Shown: piece by piece, positions 1-7,085 of the stretch
Position numbering within the stretch: the stretch's first letter is position 1
Layout of the letters: each line of letters starts with the position of its first letter
NCBI RefSeq assembly: GCF_009932335.1
Contig: NZ_BLJF01000001.1
Coordinates: 1,488,001 to 1,552,000 of the forward strand
Direction of reading: 5' to 3'
Length of the DNA stretch: 64,000 bases
DNA from: Pseudomonas asiatica
GTDB lineage: Bacteria > Pseudomonadota > Gammaproteobacteria > Pseudomonadales > Pseudomonadaceae
Notes under the pieces: generated by a model
Told to the model about the DNA's origin: nothing
Seen by the model: only the letters and a program-made list of their open reading frames with translations
Database searches by the model: none
Translations under genes and position numbers: made by a program

Positions 1-112
1 GCTGCTGCCGCACTGGAACAGCCGCCCGGCCAGCGCTGCGCAAAGCACCGACGTGGCACCGAATACCAGCATGGCAATCAAGCCATTGCGTACCTGAAAG
101 GAAAGCGAGCGA
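1..112 (-). other. Left-edge region, possible 5' end of a divergent membrane protein gene
   Basis: This stretch precedes the FAD oxidase gene. On the minus strand one frame stays open from about position 73 to the window edge, starting at a possible ATG (71-73), and reads as a hydrophobic segment (LVFGATSVLCAALAGRLF). That would fit the first membrane helix of a transporter transcribed away from the oxidase. No convincing ribosome binding site is seen and the rest lies outside the window, so the call is weak. It may equally be the promoter region of the oxidase alone. Confidence 0.25.
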
Positions 113-1504
113 ATGAGACCCTTCTGGCTGCAACAGGCCCTGGATTCGGCGCAAGAGGCGGTGTGCCCGCCGCTGCAAGGCGATGCCCGTTGCGATGTAT
201 GCATCGTCGGCGGCGGCTATACCGGCCTGTGGACCGCACTGATGCTCAAGGAAGCGGTGCCGGCCCTGGATATCGTGCTGATCGAGGCCGATATCTGCGG
301 TGCCGGTGCCAGTGGCCGCAATGGTGGCTGTGCGTTGTCCTGGTCGGCCAAGTACTTCACCCTCGAGCGGTTGTTCGGGGTGGCCGAGGCGGTGCGCCTG
401 GTGCGTGAGTCCGAGCGTAGCATCGGTGAAATCGGTGCGTTCTGCGCGGCCAATGGCATCGACTGCGACTACCGCCTGGACGGCACGCTGTACACCGCCA
501 CCAACGCCGCGCAGGTCGGCGCCACCGACGCGGTGATCGCTGCGCTGGAGCAAAAGGGGATCAACTCGTTTCGCCGCCTGCCGCTGCCGCAGGTGCAGCG
601 TCTGGCGGGTTCGGCGCGGCACCTGGAAGGCTGGTTCTCGCCGGCCGCGGCCACGGTGCAGCCGGGCAAGCTGGTGCGCGGCCTGCGCCGGGTGGCCTTG
701 CAGCGCGGCGTGCGCATCCATGAGGGCACCGCCATGACCGGCCTGGAGCACGGCGCCCCGGTGCAGGTGCGCACGGCCCATGGCACGGTGCGCGCCGACC
801 GCGTGGTATTGGGCCTGAATGCCTGGATGGCGCGGGCTTTCCCGCAGTTCGAACGCAGCGTGGCGATTGTTTCCAGCGACATGGTGATCACCGAACCTTG
901 CCCCGAGCTGCTGCACCAGGTCGGCCTGGACAGTGGCATCAGCGTGCTCGATTCGCGGATTTTCGTGCATTACTACCACAACACCTCCGATGGTCGGCTG
1001 ATGCTCGGCAAGGGCGGCAATACCTTCGCCTATGGCGGGCGCATGCTGCCGGTGTTCGACCAGCCGTCGCCGTACCGGCCGCTGCTGCGTGAAAGCCTGG
1101 GCGGGTTTTTCCCGGCGCTGGCCGAGGTGCCGCTGGCGGCCAGCTGGAACGGGCCGTCCGACCGCTCGGTGACCGGTTTGCCGTTCTTTGGCCGGCTGGA
1201 CGGGCAGGGCAACGTGTTCTACGGCTTTGGTTACTCCGGCAGCGGCGTCGGGCCGTGCCACATGGGCGGGCAGATTCTGTCGTCGCTGGCACTGGGGCTG
1301 GACAACCCATGGACCCGTTCGCCGCTGATCAAGGGGCCGCTGGGGCTGTTCCCGCCCGAGCCGATCCGCTACCTGGGTTCGCTGATGGTGCGCAATGCCA
1401 TCCGCCGCAAGGAGCGGGCCGAGGACCGTGGGCTGCGGCCGCGCAGGCTGGATGTGCGTCTGGCGCGGTTTGCCGCGGCGGCGGGCAAGGCCGATAAAGG
1501 CTGA
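113..1504 (+). CDS. FAD-dependent amine oxidase (DAO family, PuuB-like)
   Basis: A 463-residue flavoprotein of the D-amino-acid-oxidase fold. Near residues 29-40 it has the dinucleotide-binding motif VGGGYTGLW, followed by an acidic strand end (LIEAD) and then GAGASGRNGG, the second part of the FAD site. The C-terminal half has the closing FAD motif (FYGFGYSGSGVG). This layout is typical of gamma-glutamylputrescine oxidase and related glycine/sarcosine-type oxidases, which oxidise a primary or secondary amine with O2 to an aldehyde, ammonia and H2O2 in the cytoplasm. The exact substrate cannot be read from sequence. The gene stands alone and is followed by a REP pair. Polyamine-type genes (permease, SpuC, aldehyde dehydrogenase) also occur at the right end of the window, but are too distant to be one operon. 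Confidence 0.8.
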   Translation: MRPFWLQQALDSAQEAVCPPLQGDARCDVCIVGGGYTGLWTALMLKEAVPALDIVLIEADICGAGASGRNGGCALSWSAKYFTLERLFGVAEAVRLVRESERSIGEIGAFCAANGIDCDYRLDGTLYTATNAAQVGATDAVIAALEQKGINSFRRLPLPQVQRLAGSARHLEGWFSPAAATVQPGKLVRGLRRVALQRGVRIHEGTAMTGLEHGAPVQVRTAHGTVRADRVVLGLNAWMARAFPQFERSVAIVSSDMVITEPCPELLHQVGLDSGISVLDSRIFVHYYHNTSDGRLMLGKGGNTFAYGGRMLPVFDQPSPYRPLLRESLGGFFPALAEVPLAASWNGPSDRSVTGLPFFGRLDGQGNVFYGFGYSGSGVGPCHMGGQILSSLALGLDNPWTRSPLIKGPLGLFPPEPIRYLGSLMVRNAIRRKERAEDRGLRPRRLDVRLARFAAAAGKADKG

Positions 1505-1512
1505 TATTTTGG

Positions 1513-1636
1513 GGGCGCTTCGCACCCCTGTCGCGACACAAGGCCGCTCCTACAGGGGGACGCGCAAGCCCAGATTGGCGCGCTTCTTCTGTAGGAGCGG
1601 CCTTGTGTCGCGATAGGGTCGCGAAGCGGCCCCAGC
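1513..1636. repeat. REP pair (inverted), GTAGGAGCGGCCTTGTGTCGCGA type
   Basis: Two copies of the P. putida-type REP palindrome face each other across about 40 bp, between the oxidase stop and the YebC-like gene. The left copy reads in reverse (CGCGACACAAGGCCGCTCC), the right copy forward. Such pairs commonly sit at transcription-unit ends and can act as terminators or mRNA stabilisers. Confidence 0.9.
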
Positions 1637-1730
1637 GATTTCTTGTCGAACACAGGCCAGAGGGCGTATAAACTGCACCCACTTTTGGCCGGTCGCTTCC
1701 TGAACCGGCCGCTGAAACAAGAGAGTCGAC

Positions 1731-2441
1731 ATGGGCGCACAGTGGAAAGCCAAACATAAAGAAGCCGCGGCCAACGCCAAAGGCAAGATCATGGGCAAGC
1801 TGTCCAAAGAGATCCAGATCGCCGCCAAGTCCGGCGCCGACCCGGACATGAACCCACGCCTGCGCCTGGCCATCGAGCAGGCCAAGAAGGCCTCGATGAC
1901 CCGCGAGACCCTGGAGCGCGCAATCCGCAAGGGCGCGGGCCTGGACGGCGATGCCGTGCAGTACTCGGCGGTAAGCTACGAAGGTTTCGCCCCGCACCAG
2001 GTGCCGCTGATCGTCGAGTGCCTGACCGACAACGTCAACCGCACCGTCGCGCAGATCCGCGTGCTGTTCCGCAAGGGCCAGCTGGGTGCCAGCGGTTCGG
2101 TGGCCTGGGACTTCAACCATGTCGGCCTGATCGAAGCCACCCCGAACGGCGACGCCGACCCGGAAATGGCGGCCATCGAAGCCGGCGCCCAGGACTTCGA
2201 GGAAGGTGACGAAGAGGGTTCGACCCTGTTCATCACCGACACCACCGACCTTGACGCCGTGCAGAAGGCCCTGCCGGAGCACGGCTTCACCGTGACCTCG
2301 GCGAAGATCGGCTACACCCCGAAGAACCCGGTGAGCGCGGCCAGCCTGAGTGCCGAGGCGCTGGCCGAGGTGGAAGCGTTCCTCGAGGCGATCGACGAGA
2401 ACGATGACGTGCAGAACGTTTATGTTGGCCTGACTGACTGA
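1731..2441 (+). CDS. YebC/PmpR-family protein, short-N-terminus paralogue
   Basis: A 236-residue member of the YebC family, whose members are DNA-binding regulators (PmpR) and/or ribosome-associated translation factors relieving stalling at difficult codons. The family core is clear: [23 protein letters not shown] around residues 82-104, then the ASGSVAWDF strand and an acidic C-terminal domain. The usual N-terminal signature MAGHSKWxNIKHRK is replaced by [18 protein letters not shown], so this is the second, YeeN-like paralogue and not the yebC gene next to ruvC. The start has a purine-rich ribosome site (AAGAGAG). It stands alone between two REP pairs, so no functional partner is suggested. 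Confidence 0.85.
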   Translation: MGAQWKAKHKEAAANAKGKIMGKLSKEIQIAAKSGADPDMNPRLRLAIEQAKKASMTRETLERAIRKGAGLDGDAVQYSAVSYEGFAPHQVPLIVECLTDNVNRTVAQIRVLFRKGQLGASGSVAWDFNHVGLIEATPNGDADPEMAAIEAGAQDFEEGDEEGSTLFITDTTDLDAVQKALPEHGFTVTSAKIGYTPKNPVSAASLSAEALAEVEAFLEAIDENDDVQNVYVGLTD

Positions 2442-2451
2442 TCTGCTTCTC

Positions 2452-2560
2452 TGGGGCCGCTTTGCGGCCCAATCGCCGGCAAGCCAGCTCCCACAGGTAC
2501 AGCACAAGCCCCGATGGTTGTGGTGACCCTGTGGGAGCTGGCTTGCCGGCGATTGGGCCG
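2452..2560. repeat. REP pair (inverted), GTGGGAGCTGGCTTGCCGGCGA type
   Basis: Two oppositely oriented REP palindromes (CGCCGGCAAGCCAGCTCCCAC and its complement) separated by about 30 bp, between the YebC-like gene and the LysR gene. Likely transcript end of the former. Confidence 0.9.
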
Positions 2561-2585
2561 GTCGATCCTTTAGAAGGGAGCCTGT

Positions 2586-3530
2586 ATGAACCCCGCTTTC
2601 GCCTCCCTCAGCCTCGCCCACCTGCGCACCCTCGACCACCTGCTGCAGCTGAAGAACCTCAGCCACGCCGCCGAGCGCCTCGGCGTCAGCCAGTCCGCAC
2701 TTAGCCGCCAGCTGGCCCACCTGCGCGAAGCCTTCGACGACCCCTTGTTGGTACGCCAGGGCCGCGGTTACGTACTCAGCGAACACGCCGAAGCCCTGGT
2801 CGAACCCCTGCGCCAGGTTCTCGAGGAGCTGCACGCCCTGCGCCAGCCCGCGGTGTTCGACCCGGCGCGTTGCGAGCGGCGCTTCTGTCTGGCCGCGTCG
2901 GACTATGTGGCCGAGCACATGCTGCCGCTGCTGGTGGCGGCGCTGGAGCGCGAGGCGCCGGGTGTATCGCTGGAGTACCGCACCTGGCAGGCCGGCCAGT
3001 ACGCCTTGCTGGCCAGCGGCGAGATCGACCTTGCCACCACGTTGTTCGACGAGTCGCCACCCAACCTGCACGGTCGGCTGTTGGGCGAGGACCGGGCAGT
3101 GTGCCTGATGCGCCACGACCACCCGCTGGCTGCCCACGGTGCGCTCAGCCAGGCCGACTACCTGGCGCACAAGCATGTGCGTATTTCCGGCGGAGGCGAC
3201 AAGGACAGCTTCATCGACCGCCACTTGCGCGCCCAGGGCCTGCAACGGCAGGTCAGCCTGGAAGTGCCGTTCTTCTCGGCCACCGTGCAGGTGATTGCCA
3301 ACAGCCAGGCGCTGGCCACCGTGCCCGAGCACATCGCCCGGCAGCTGTGCCGCCTGCATGACCTGGCCTGGCGGCCGCTGGGTTTCATCGACCACAGCCA
3401 GCGCTACTGGGTGGTGTGGCACCAGCGCCTGCAGGCCTCGGCCGAACACCGCTGGTTGCGCAACCGGGTGTTCGAGTTGTGGCGCCAGTCGCAGTTCGGT
3501 GTGCAGGGTGGGCATGCGGGTTTGCCATAG
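2586..3530 (+). CDS. LysR-family transcriptional regulator
   Basis: A 314-residue LysR-type regulator. An N-terminal winged helix-turn-helix (about residues 8-66, with LKNLSHAAERLGVSQSALSR) is followed by the substrate-binding domain (about 95-300). It lies 120 bp upstream of the aromatic amino acid decarboxylase in the same direction, and from memory this pair is conserved in P. putida (PP_2551/PP_2552), so it is the likely regulator of that gene. The start is preceded by AAGGGAG. Its inducer is unknown; an aromatic amino acid such as L-DOPA is an inference from context. Confidence 0.88.
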   Translation: MNPAFASLSLAHLRTLDHLLQLKNLSHAAERLGVSQSALSRQLAHLREAFDDPLLVRQGRGYVLSEHAEALVEPLRQVLEELHALRQPAVFDPARCERRFCLAASDYVAEHMLPLLVAALEREAPGVSLEYRTWQAGQYALLASGEIDLATTLFDESPPNLHGRLLGEDRAVCLMRHDHPLAAHGALSQADYLAHKHVRISGGGDKDSFIDRHLRAQGLQRQVSLEVPFFSATVQVIANSQALATVPEHIARQLCRLHDLAWRPLGFIDHSQRYWVVWHQRLQASAEHRWLRNRVFELWRQSQFGVQGGHAGLP

Positions 3531-3650
3531 CAGGTATGCGCGAAGCGGGGTTATTCACTTCGGGACAGGTGCCTAGACTGGGGGCATTGTGCTGCCTGCG
3601 CTGGCCTCTTCGCGGGCACAGGCAGCGAAAAACCCCACAGGAGACCCCAG

Positions 3651-5063
3651 GTGACCCCCGAACAATTCCGCCAGTACGGCCACCAACTGATCGACCTGAT
3701 CGCCGACTACCGCCAATCCGTCGGCGAGCGCCCGGTCATGGCCCAGGTCGAGCCCGGCTATCTCAAGGCTGCGTTGCCTGCACAGGCCCCCCGGCAAGGC
3801 GAGCCTTTCGCAGCGATCCTTGACGACGTCAACCAGTTGGTCATGCCCGGCCTGTCCCATTGGCAGCACCCGGACTTCTACGGCTACTTCCCCTCCAATG
3901 GCACCCTGTCGTCGGTCCTCGGTGACTTCCTCAGCACTGGCCTGGGCGTGCTGGGCCTTTCGTGGCAGTCCAGCCCGGCCCTGAGCGAGCTGGAGGAAAC
4001 CACCCTCGACTGGCTGCGTCAGCTGCTCGGCCTGTCTGGCCAATGGAGCGGGGTGATCCAGGACACCGCATCCACCAGCACCCTGGTGGCGCTGATCTGC
4101 GCACGGGAACGCGCCAGCGACTACGCACTGGTACGCGGCGGCCTGCAAGCCCAGGCCAAGCCGCTGATCGTCTATGTCAGCGCCCATGCCCACAGCTCGG
4201 TGGACAAAGCCGCATTGCTGGCCGGTTTTGGCCGCGACAACATACGCCTGATCCCGACCGACGAACGCTACGCTCTGCGCCCGGAGGCCCTGCAGGCTGC
4301 GATCGAGCAGGACCTGGCCGCTGGCAACCAGCCTTGCGCGGTGGTCGCGACCACCGGCACCACCGCCACCACGGCCCTCGACCCTCTGCGGCCGATCGGC
4401 GAGATCGCCCAGGCCCATGGCCTGTGGCTGCATGTGGACTCGGCCATGGCCGGCTCGGCGATGATCCTGCCGGAATGCCGCTGGATGTGGGACGGCATCG
4501 AGCTGGCCGATTCGCTGGTGGTCAACGCGCACAAGTGGCTGGGCGTGGCCTTCGATTGCTCGATCTACTACGTGCGCGACCCGCAGCACCTGATCCGGGT
4601 CATGAGCACCAACCCCAGCTACCTGCAGTCGGCGGTGGATGGCGAGGTGAAGAACCTGCGTGACTGGGGTATCCCGCTGGGCCGCCGGTTCCGCGCATTG
4701 AAGCTGTGGTTCATGCTGCGCAGCGAGGGGGTCGAGGCGTTGCAGGCACGGCTGCGGCGTGACCTGGACAATGCCCAGTGGCTGGCCGGGCAAATCGGCG
4801 CGGCGGCGGAGTGGGAGGTGCTGGCGCCGGTGCAGTTGCAGACGTTGTGTATTCGCCATCGGCCGGCGGGGCTGGAAGGGGAGACGCTGGATACGCATAC
4901 CAAGGGCTGGGCCGAACGGCTGAATGCGTCTGGGGATGCCTATGTGACGCCGGCGACGCTGGATGGGCGGTGGATGGTGCGGGTGTCGATTGGCGCATTG
5001 CCGACCGAGCGGGAGCATGTCGAACAGCTCTGGGCGCGCCTGCAGGAAGTAGTCAAGGGCTGA
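3651..5063 (+). CDS. ddc: Aromatic-L-amino-acid decarboxylase (DOPA decarboxylase type), PLP-dependent
   Basis: A 470-residue group II PLP decarboxylase. The PLP lysine is K295 in NAHKWLG, the aspartate pairing with the pyridine nitrogen is D263 (HVDSAMAG), and an upstream TASTST segment binds the phosphate. It converts an aromatic L-amino acid to the amine plus CO2 in the cytoplasm. The orthologue in P. putida KT2440 (PP_2552, from memory) is reported to prefer L-DOPA. Length and motifs are complete. Translation begins at GTG with a good site (CAGGAGACC); no nearer ATG keeps the N-terminus. The LysR gene upstream is probably its regulator. The family also includes tyrosine and tryptophan decarboxylases, so substrate remains inferred. 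Confidence 0.88.
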   Translation: MTPEQFRQYGHQLIDLIADYRQSVGERPVMAQVEPGYLKAALPAQAPRQGEPFAAILDDVNQLVMPGLSHWQHPDFYGYFPSNGTLSSVLGDFLSTGLGVLGLSWQSSPALSELEETTLDWLRQLLGLSGQWSGVIQDTASTSTLVALICARERASDYALVRGGLQAQAKPLIVYVSAHAHSSVDKAALLAGFGRDNIRLIPTDERYALRPEALQAAIEQDLAAGNQPCAVVATTGTTATTALDPLRPIGEIAQAHGLWLHVDSAMAGSAMILPECRWMWDGIELADSLVVNAHKWLGVAFDCSIYYVRDPQHLIRVMSTNPSYLQSAVDGEVKNLRDWGIPLGRRFRALKLWFMLRSEGVEALQARLRRDLDNAQWLAGQIGAAAEWEVLAPVQLQTLCIRHRPAGLEGETLDTHTKGWAERLNASGDAYVTPATLDGRWMVRVSIGALPTEREHVEQLWARLQEVVKG

Positions 5064-5106
5064 AACTGCCGGGGCCGCGTTGCGGCCCATTCGCCGGCAA
5101 GCCAGC

Positions 5107-5313
5107 TCCCACAGGAACCGCACAAGGCTTGAAGCCTGTGCGGTCAAGGTAGGAGCGGGCTTGCCCGCGAATGGACTCCCACAGGAACCGCACAAGGCTT
5201 GAAGCCTGTGCGGTCAAGGTAGGAGCTGGCTTGCCGGCGAAGGGCACCCACAGGAACCGCACAAGGCTTGAAGCCTGTGCGGTCAAGGTGGGAGCTGGCT
5301 TGCCGGCGAAAGG
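5107..5313. repeat. Three tandem ~70-bp units, hairpin plus REP half
   Basis: A unit of about 70 bp is repeated head to tail three times, at 5111, 5181 and 5250. Each unit carries a hairpin (CCGCAC A AGGCTT G AAGCCT GTGCGG, one bulged A) followed by a REP-like half (GGAGCxGGCTTGCCxGCGAA). Units differ by only a few bases, mostly in the REP half. A further REP copy in opposite orientation lies at 5076-5110. The array fills the space between the convergent decarboxylase and transporter genes. Confidence 0.9.
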
Positions 5314-5337
5314 GCTGCAGAGCAGCCCCCTGCAATC

Positions 5338-6711
5338 TCAGTGGCTCACCGCCTGAAAGCTACCTTTACGGCTAGCTTCATACGCGGTCTTGTCCATCGG
5401 CTTGGCATCGGGGTTACCCAGGTCTTCCATCGCCAGGCGATGGGTTTCCGGTGCAATGTAGGCTGCCAAAGCACACACGCAGGTGATGAAGAACGCCAGG
5501 CTACCAACCACCAATGGGATGTTGTCCGAACCGGGCGGGGCTACCAAGGCGAACAGCGCCGGCAGCATGGCGGTCAGCATGGTGCCGATGTTCTGCGCGA
5601 TGGCCATGGCCGAAACGCGGTAGCGAGTGTGGAACAGCTCTGGGTAGAAGCTTGGGAACACCGCGTTGTAACCCTGGTACACCATGCCCCACATCACGAT
5701 CGACGAGGCGAACGCCAGCGGTACGTTCTGGATGCTGATCGCATACAGGTAGACGAAGGCCAGCAGGCCAGAGCCCAGGCAACCGGCGATCATGGTCGGG
5801 CGACGGCCAATCTTGTCGGACAGGTTGCCGACAAACGGAATCACCAGCACCGCAACGATGTTGCCGACTACCGGAATCCACAGGTACACGCTCTTGTCGA
5901 AGCCGATGCCATAGGCCGGCTGCACCGCGTAGGCCGCACCGAAGATGGTGGCGACCACCGGGATCACGTTCATCAAGGCCATGAACATCACCAGCACCAT
6001 GTGCTTCCAGCTGTGGCGGAAGGCCTCGCTGATCGGCGACTTGGCGACCTTGTCCTGCTTCTCTTCCTTCACGAACGCCGGGGTTTCGTGCACTTCCTTA
6101 CGGATGATGAAGCCGGCGATCAGCACGAAGGCGCTCAGCAGGAACGGAATGCGCCAGCCCCAGTCGTTGAAGGCTTCGCTAGGCATGAAGTAGGCCAGTG
6201 GCAGGAACACTGCCGCCGCCAGCACCTGGCCAGCCTGCACGCCTTGCAAGGTGAAACTGGCGTAGTAGCCCCGTCGACCGAACGGTGCGTGCTCCATGAT
6301 CATGGAACTGGCTCCGGAGATTTCCCCGGCCACGGCAAAGCCCTGGACCAGGCGCAGCACCACCAGCAACGCCGGGGCGAGCAGGCCGATGTCGTGGTAG
6401 GTGGGCAGCAGGCCAACGGCCATGGTCGACAGGCCCATCAGGAACATGCACAGCAGCAGTACGTTCTTGCGGCCGCGGGTGTCACCCCAGTGGCCCAGCA
6501 CGAAGGCGCCGACCGGGCGCGCCAGGTAACCCACGCCGTAGGTGGCCAGCGAGGCAATGATGGCCATTTTCGGGTCGGTGTTGGGGAAGAAGATCTGCGG
6601 GAAAATCAGCGCAGCAGCCTGGGCGTAGATGAAGAAGTCGTAGTACTCGAGTGCCGAGCCTATCCATCCACTGGCAGTCGCTTTCTTGGCTTGAGAGCTG
6701 GAGTGAGCCAT
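5338..6711 (-). CDS. MFS transporter, metabolite:H+ symporter (MHS) family
   Basis: A 457-residue inner-membrane transporter with about 12 hydrophobic segments. The MHS/KgtP-ShiA hallmarks are visible: the N-terminal LEYYDFFIYAQAAALIF helix, and the loop 2-3 signature RPVGAFVLGHWGDTRGRK. A second signature SDKIGRRP lies in the second half. It faces quiC across a shared promoter region, so it probably imports a hydroaromatic acid such as shikimate, quinate or protocatechuate. The ATG at 6711 is chosen because CGGAGA precedes it; an in-frame GTG at 6741 would add ten residues without a good site. The PcaR-like palindrome at 6851-6865 is in its upstream region. Confidence 0.87.
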   Translation of the reverse strand: MAHSSSQAKKATASGWIGSALEYYDFFIYAQAAALIFPQIFFPNTDPKMAIIASLATYGVGYLARPVGAFVLGHWGDTRGRKNVLLLCMFLMGLSTMAVGLLPTYHDIGLLAPALLVVLRLVQGFAVAGEISGASSMIMEHAPFGRRGYYASFTLQGVQAGQVLAAAVFLPLAYFMPSEAFNDWGWRIPFLLSAFVLIAGFIIRKEVHETPAFVKEEKQDKVAKSPISEAFRHSWKHMVLVMFMALMNVIPVVATIFGAAYAVQPAYGIGFDKSVYLWIPVVGNIVAVLVIPFVGNLSDKIGRRPTMIAGCLGSGLLAFVYLYAISIQNVPLAFASSIVMWGMVYQGYNAVFPSFYPELFHTRYRVSAMAIAQNIGTMLTAMLPALFALVAPPGSDNIPLVVGSLAFFITCVCALAAYIAPETHRLAMEDLGNPDAKPMDKTAYEASRKGSFQAVSH

Positions 6712-6850
6712 CGTTGTCTCCGTTGTTATTGTTGTTTGCACAGGTTCCGCCGGAGATTCGCCAAGGCAGGAGGCGAGGGTCGGTGTGCCTGCGTCTGTGG
6801 TTCATGTTGACCACGGGCCAGTGGGCTGGCAATTCGCTAAAATCGGTTTT

Positions 6851-6865
6851 GTTCGATAATCGAAC
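6851..6865. promoter_or_regulatory. PcaR-like operator in the divergent transporter/quiC promoter
   Basis: A perfect palindrome GTTCGAT-A-ATCGAAC lies in the short AT-rich part of the divergent region. The PcaR binding sequence reported for P. putida pcaIJ, from memory, is GTTCGATAATCGCAC; this site differs at one base. PcaR is the IclR-type activator of the beta-ketoadipate pathway that responds to beta-ketoadipate. QuiC makes protocatechuate, the entry substrate of that pathway, so the site fits the neighbours. The assignment to PcaR rather than another IclR-type regulator is inference. Confidence 0.65.
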
Positions 6866-6960
6866 GCAAAACTAACCATTCCGTACAAAGAGATTGAAGC
6901 GACGACTTTACCTGCGAATAATCGATCGTGCCAGGAACTGTGGTCCGGATTTTCCAGGTC

Positions 6961-7038
6961 TGGCCCTATCGCCGGCAAGCCAGCTCCCACAAGGTATGCG
7001 CCAATCCTGTGGGAGCTGGCTTGCCGGCGATAGGGCCG
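6961..7038. repeat. REP pair (inverted) in the quiC leader
   Basis: Two oppositely oriented REP copies (GGCCCTATCGCCGGCAAGCC... and its complement) about 15 bp apart form a long potential hairpin between the divergent promoter and the quiC start at 7086. Together with the operator at 6851-6865 this accounts for most of the 6712-7085 intergenic region. If the promoter lies at the operator, the hairpin would be in the quiC 5' leader. Confidence 0.85.
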
Positions 7039-7085
7039 GTACAGGCAGCCCTGGCCTCAACCTCCAACAACAAGGAACTCCCGCC

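Noticed and set aside
5107..5313. Possible CRISPR-like array
   Set aside because: Units are near identical throughout, with no variable spacers and no cas genes; it is a REP/hairpin tandem array.
5341..6810. 489-codon plus-strand frame opposite the MHS transporter
   Set aside because: Shadow of a conserved membrane protein gene; His/Gln/Gly-rich with no domain.
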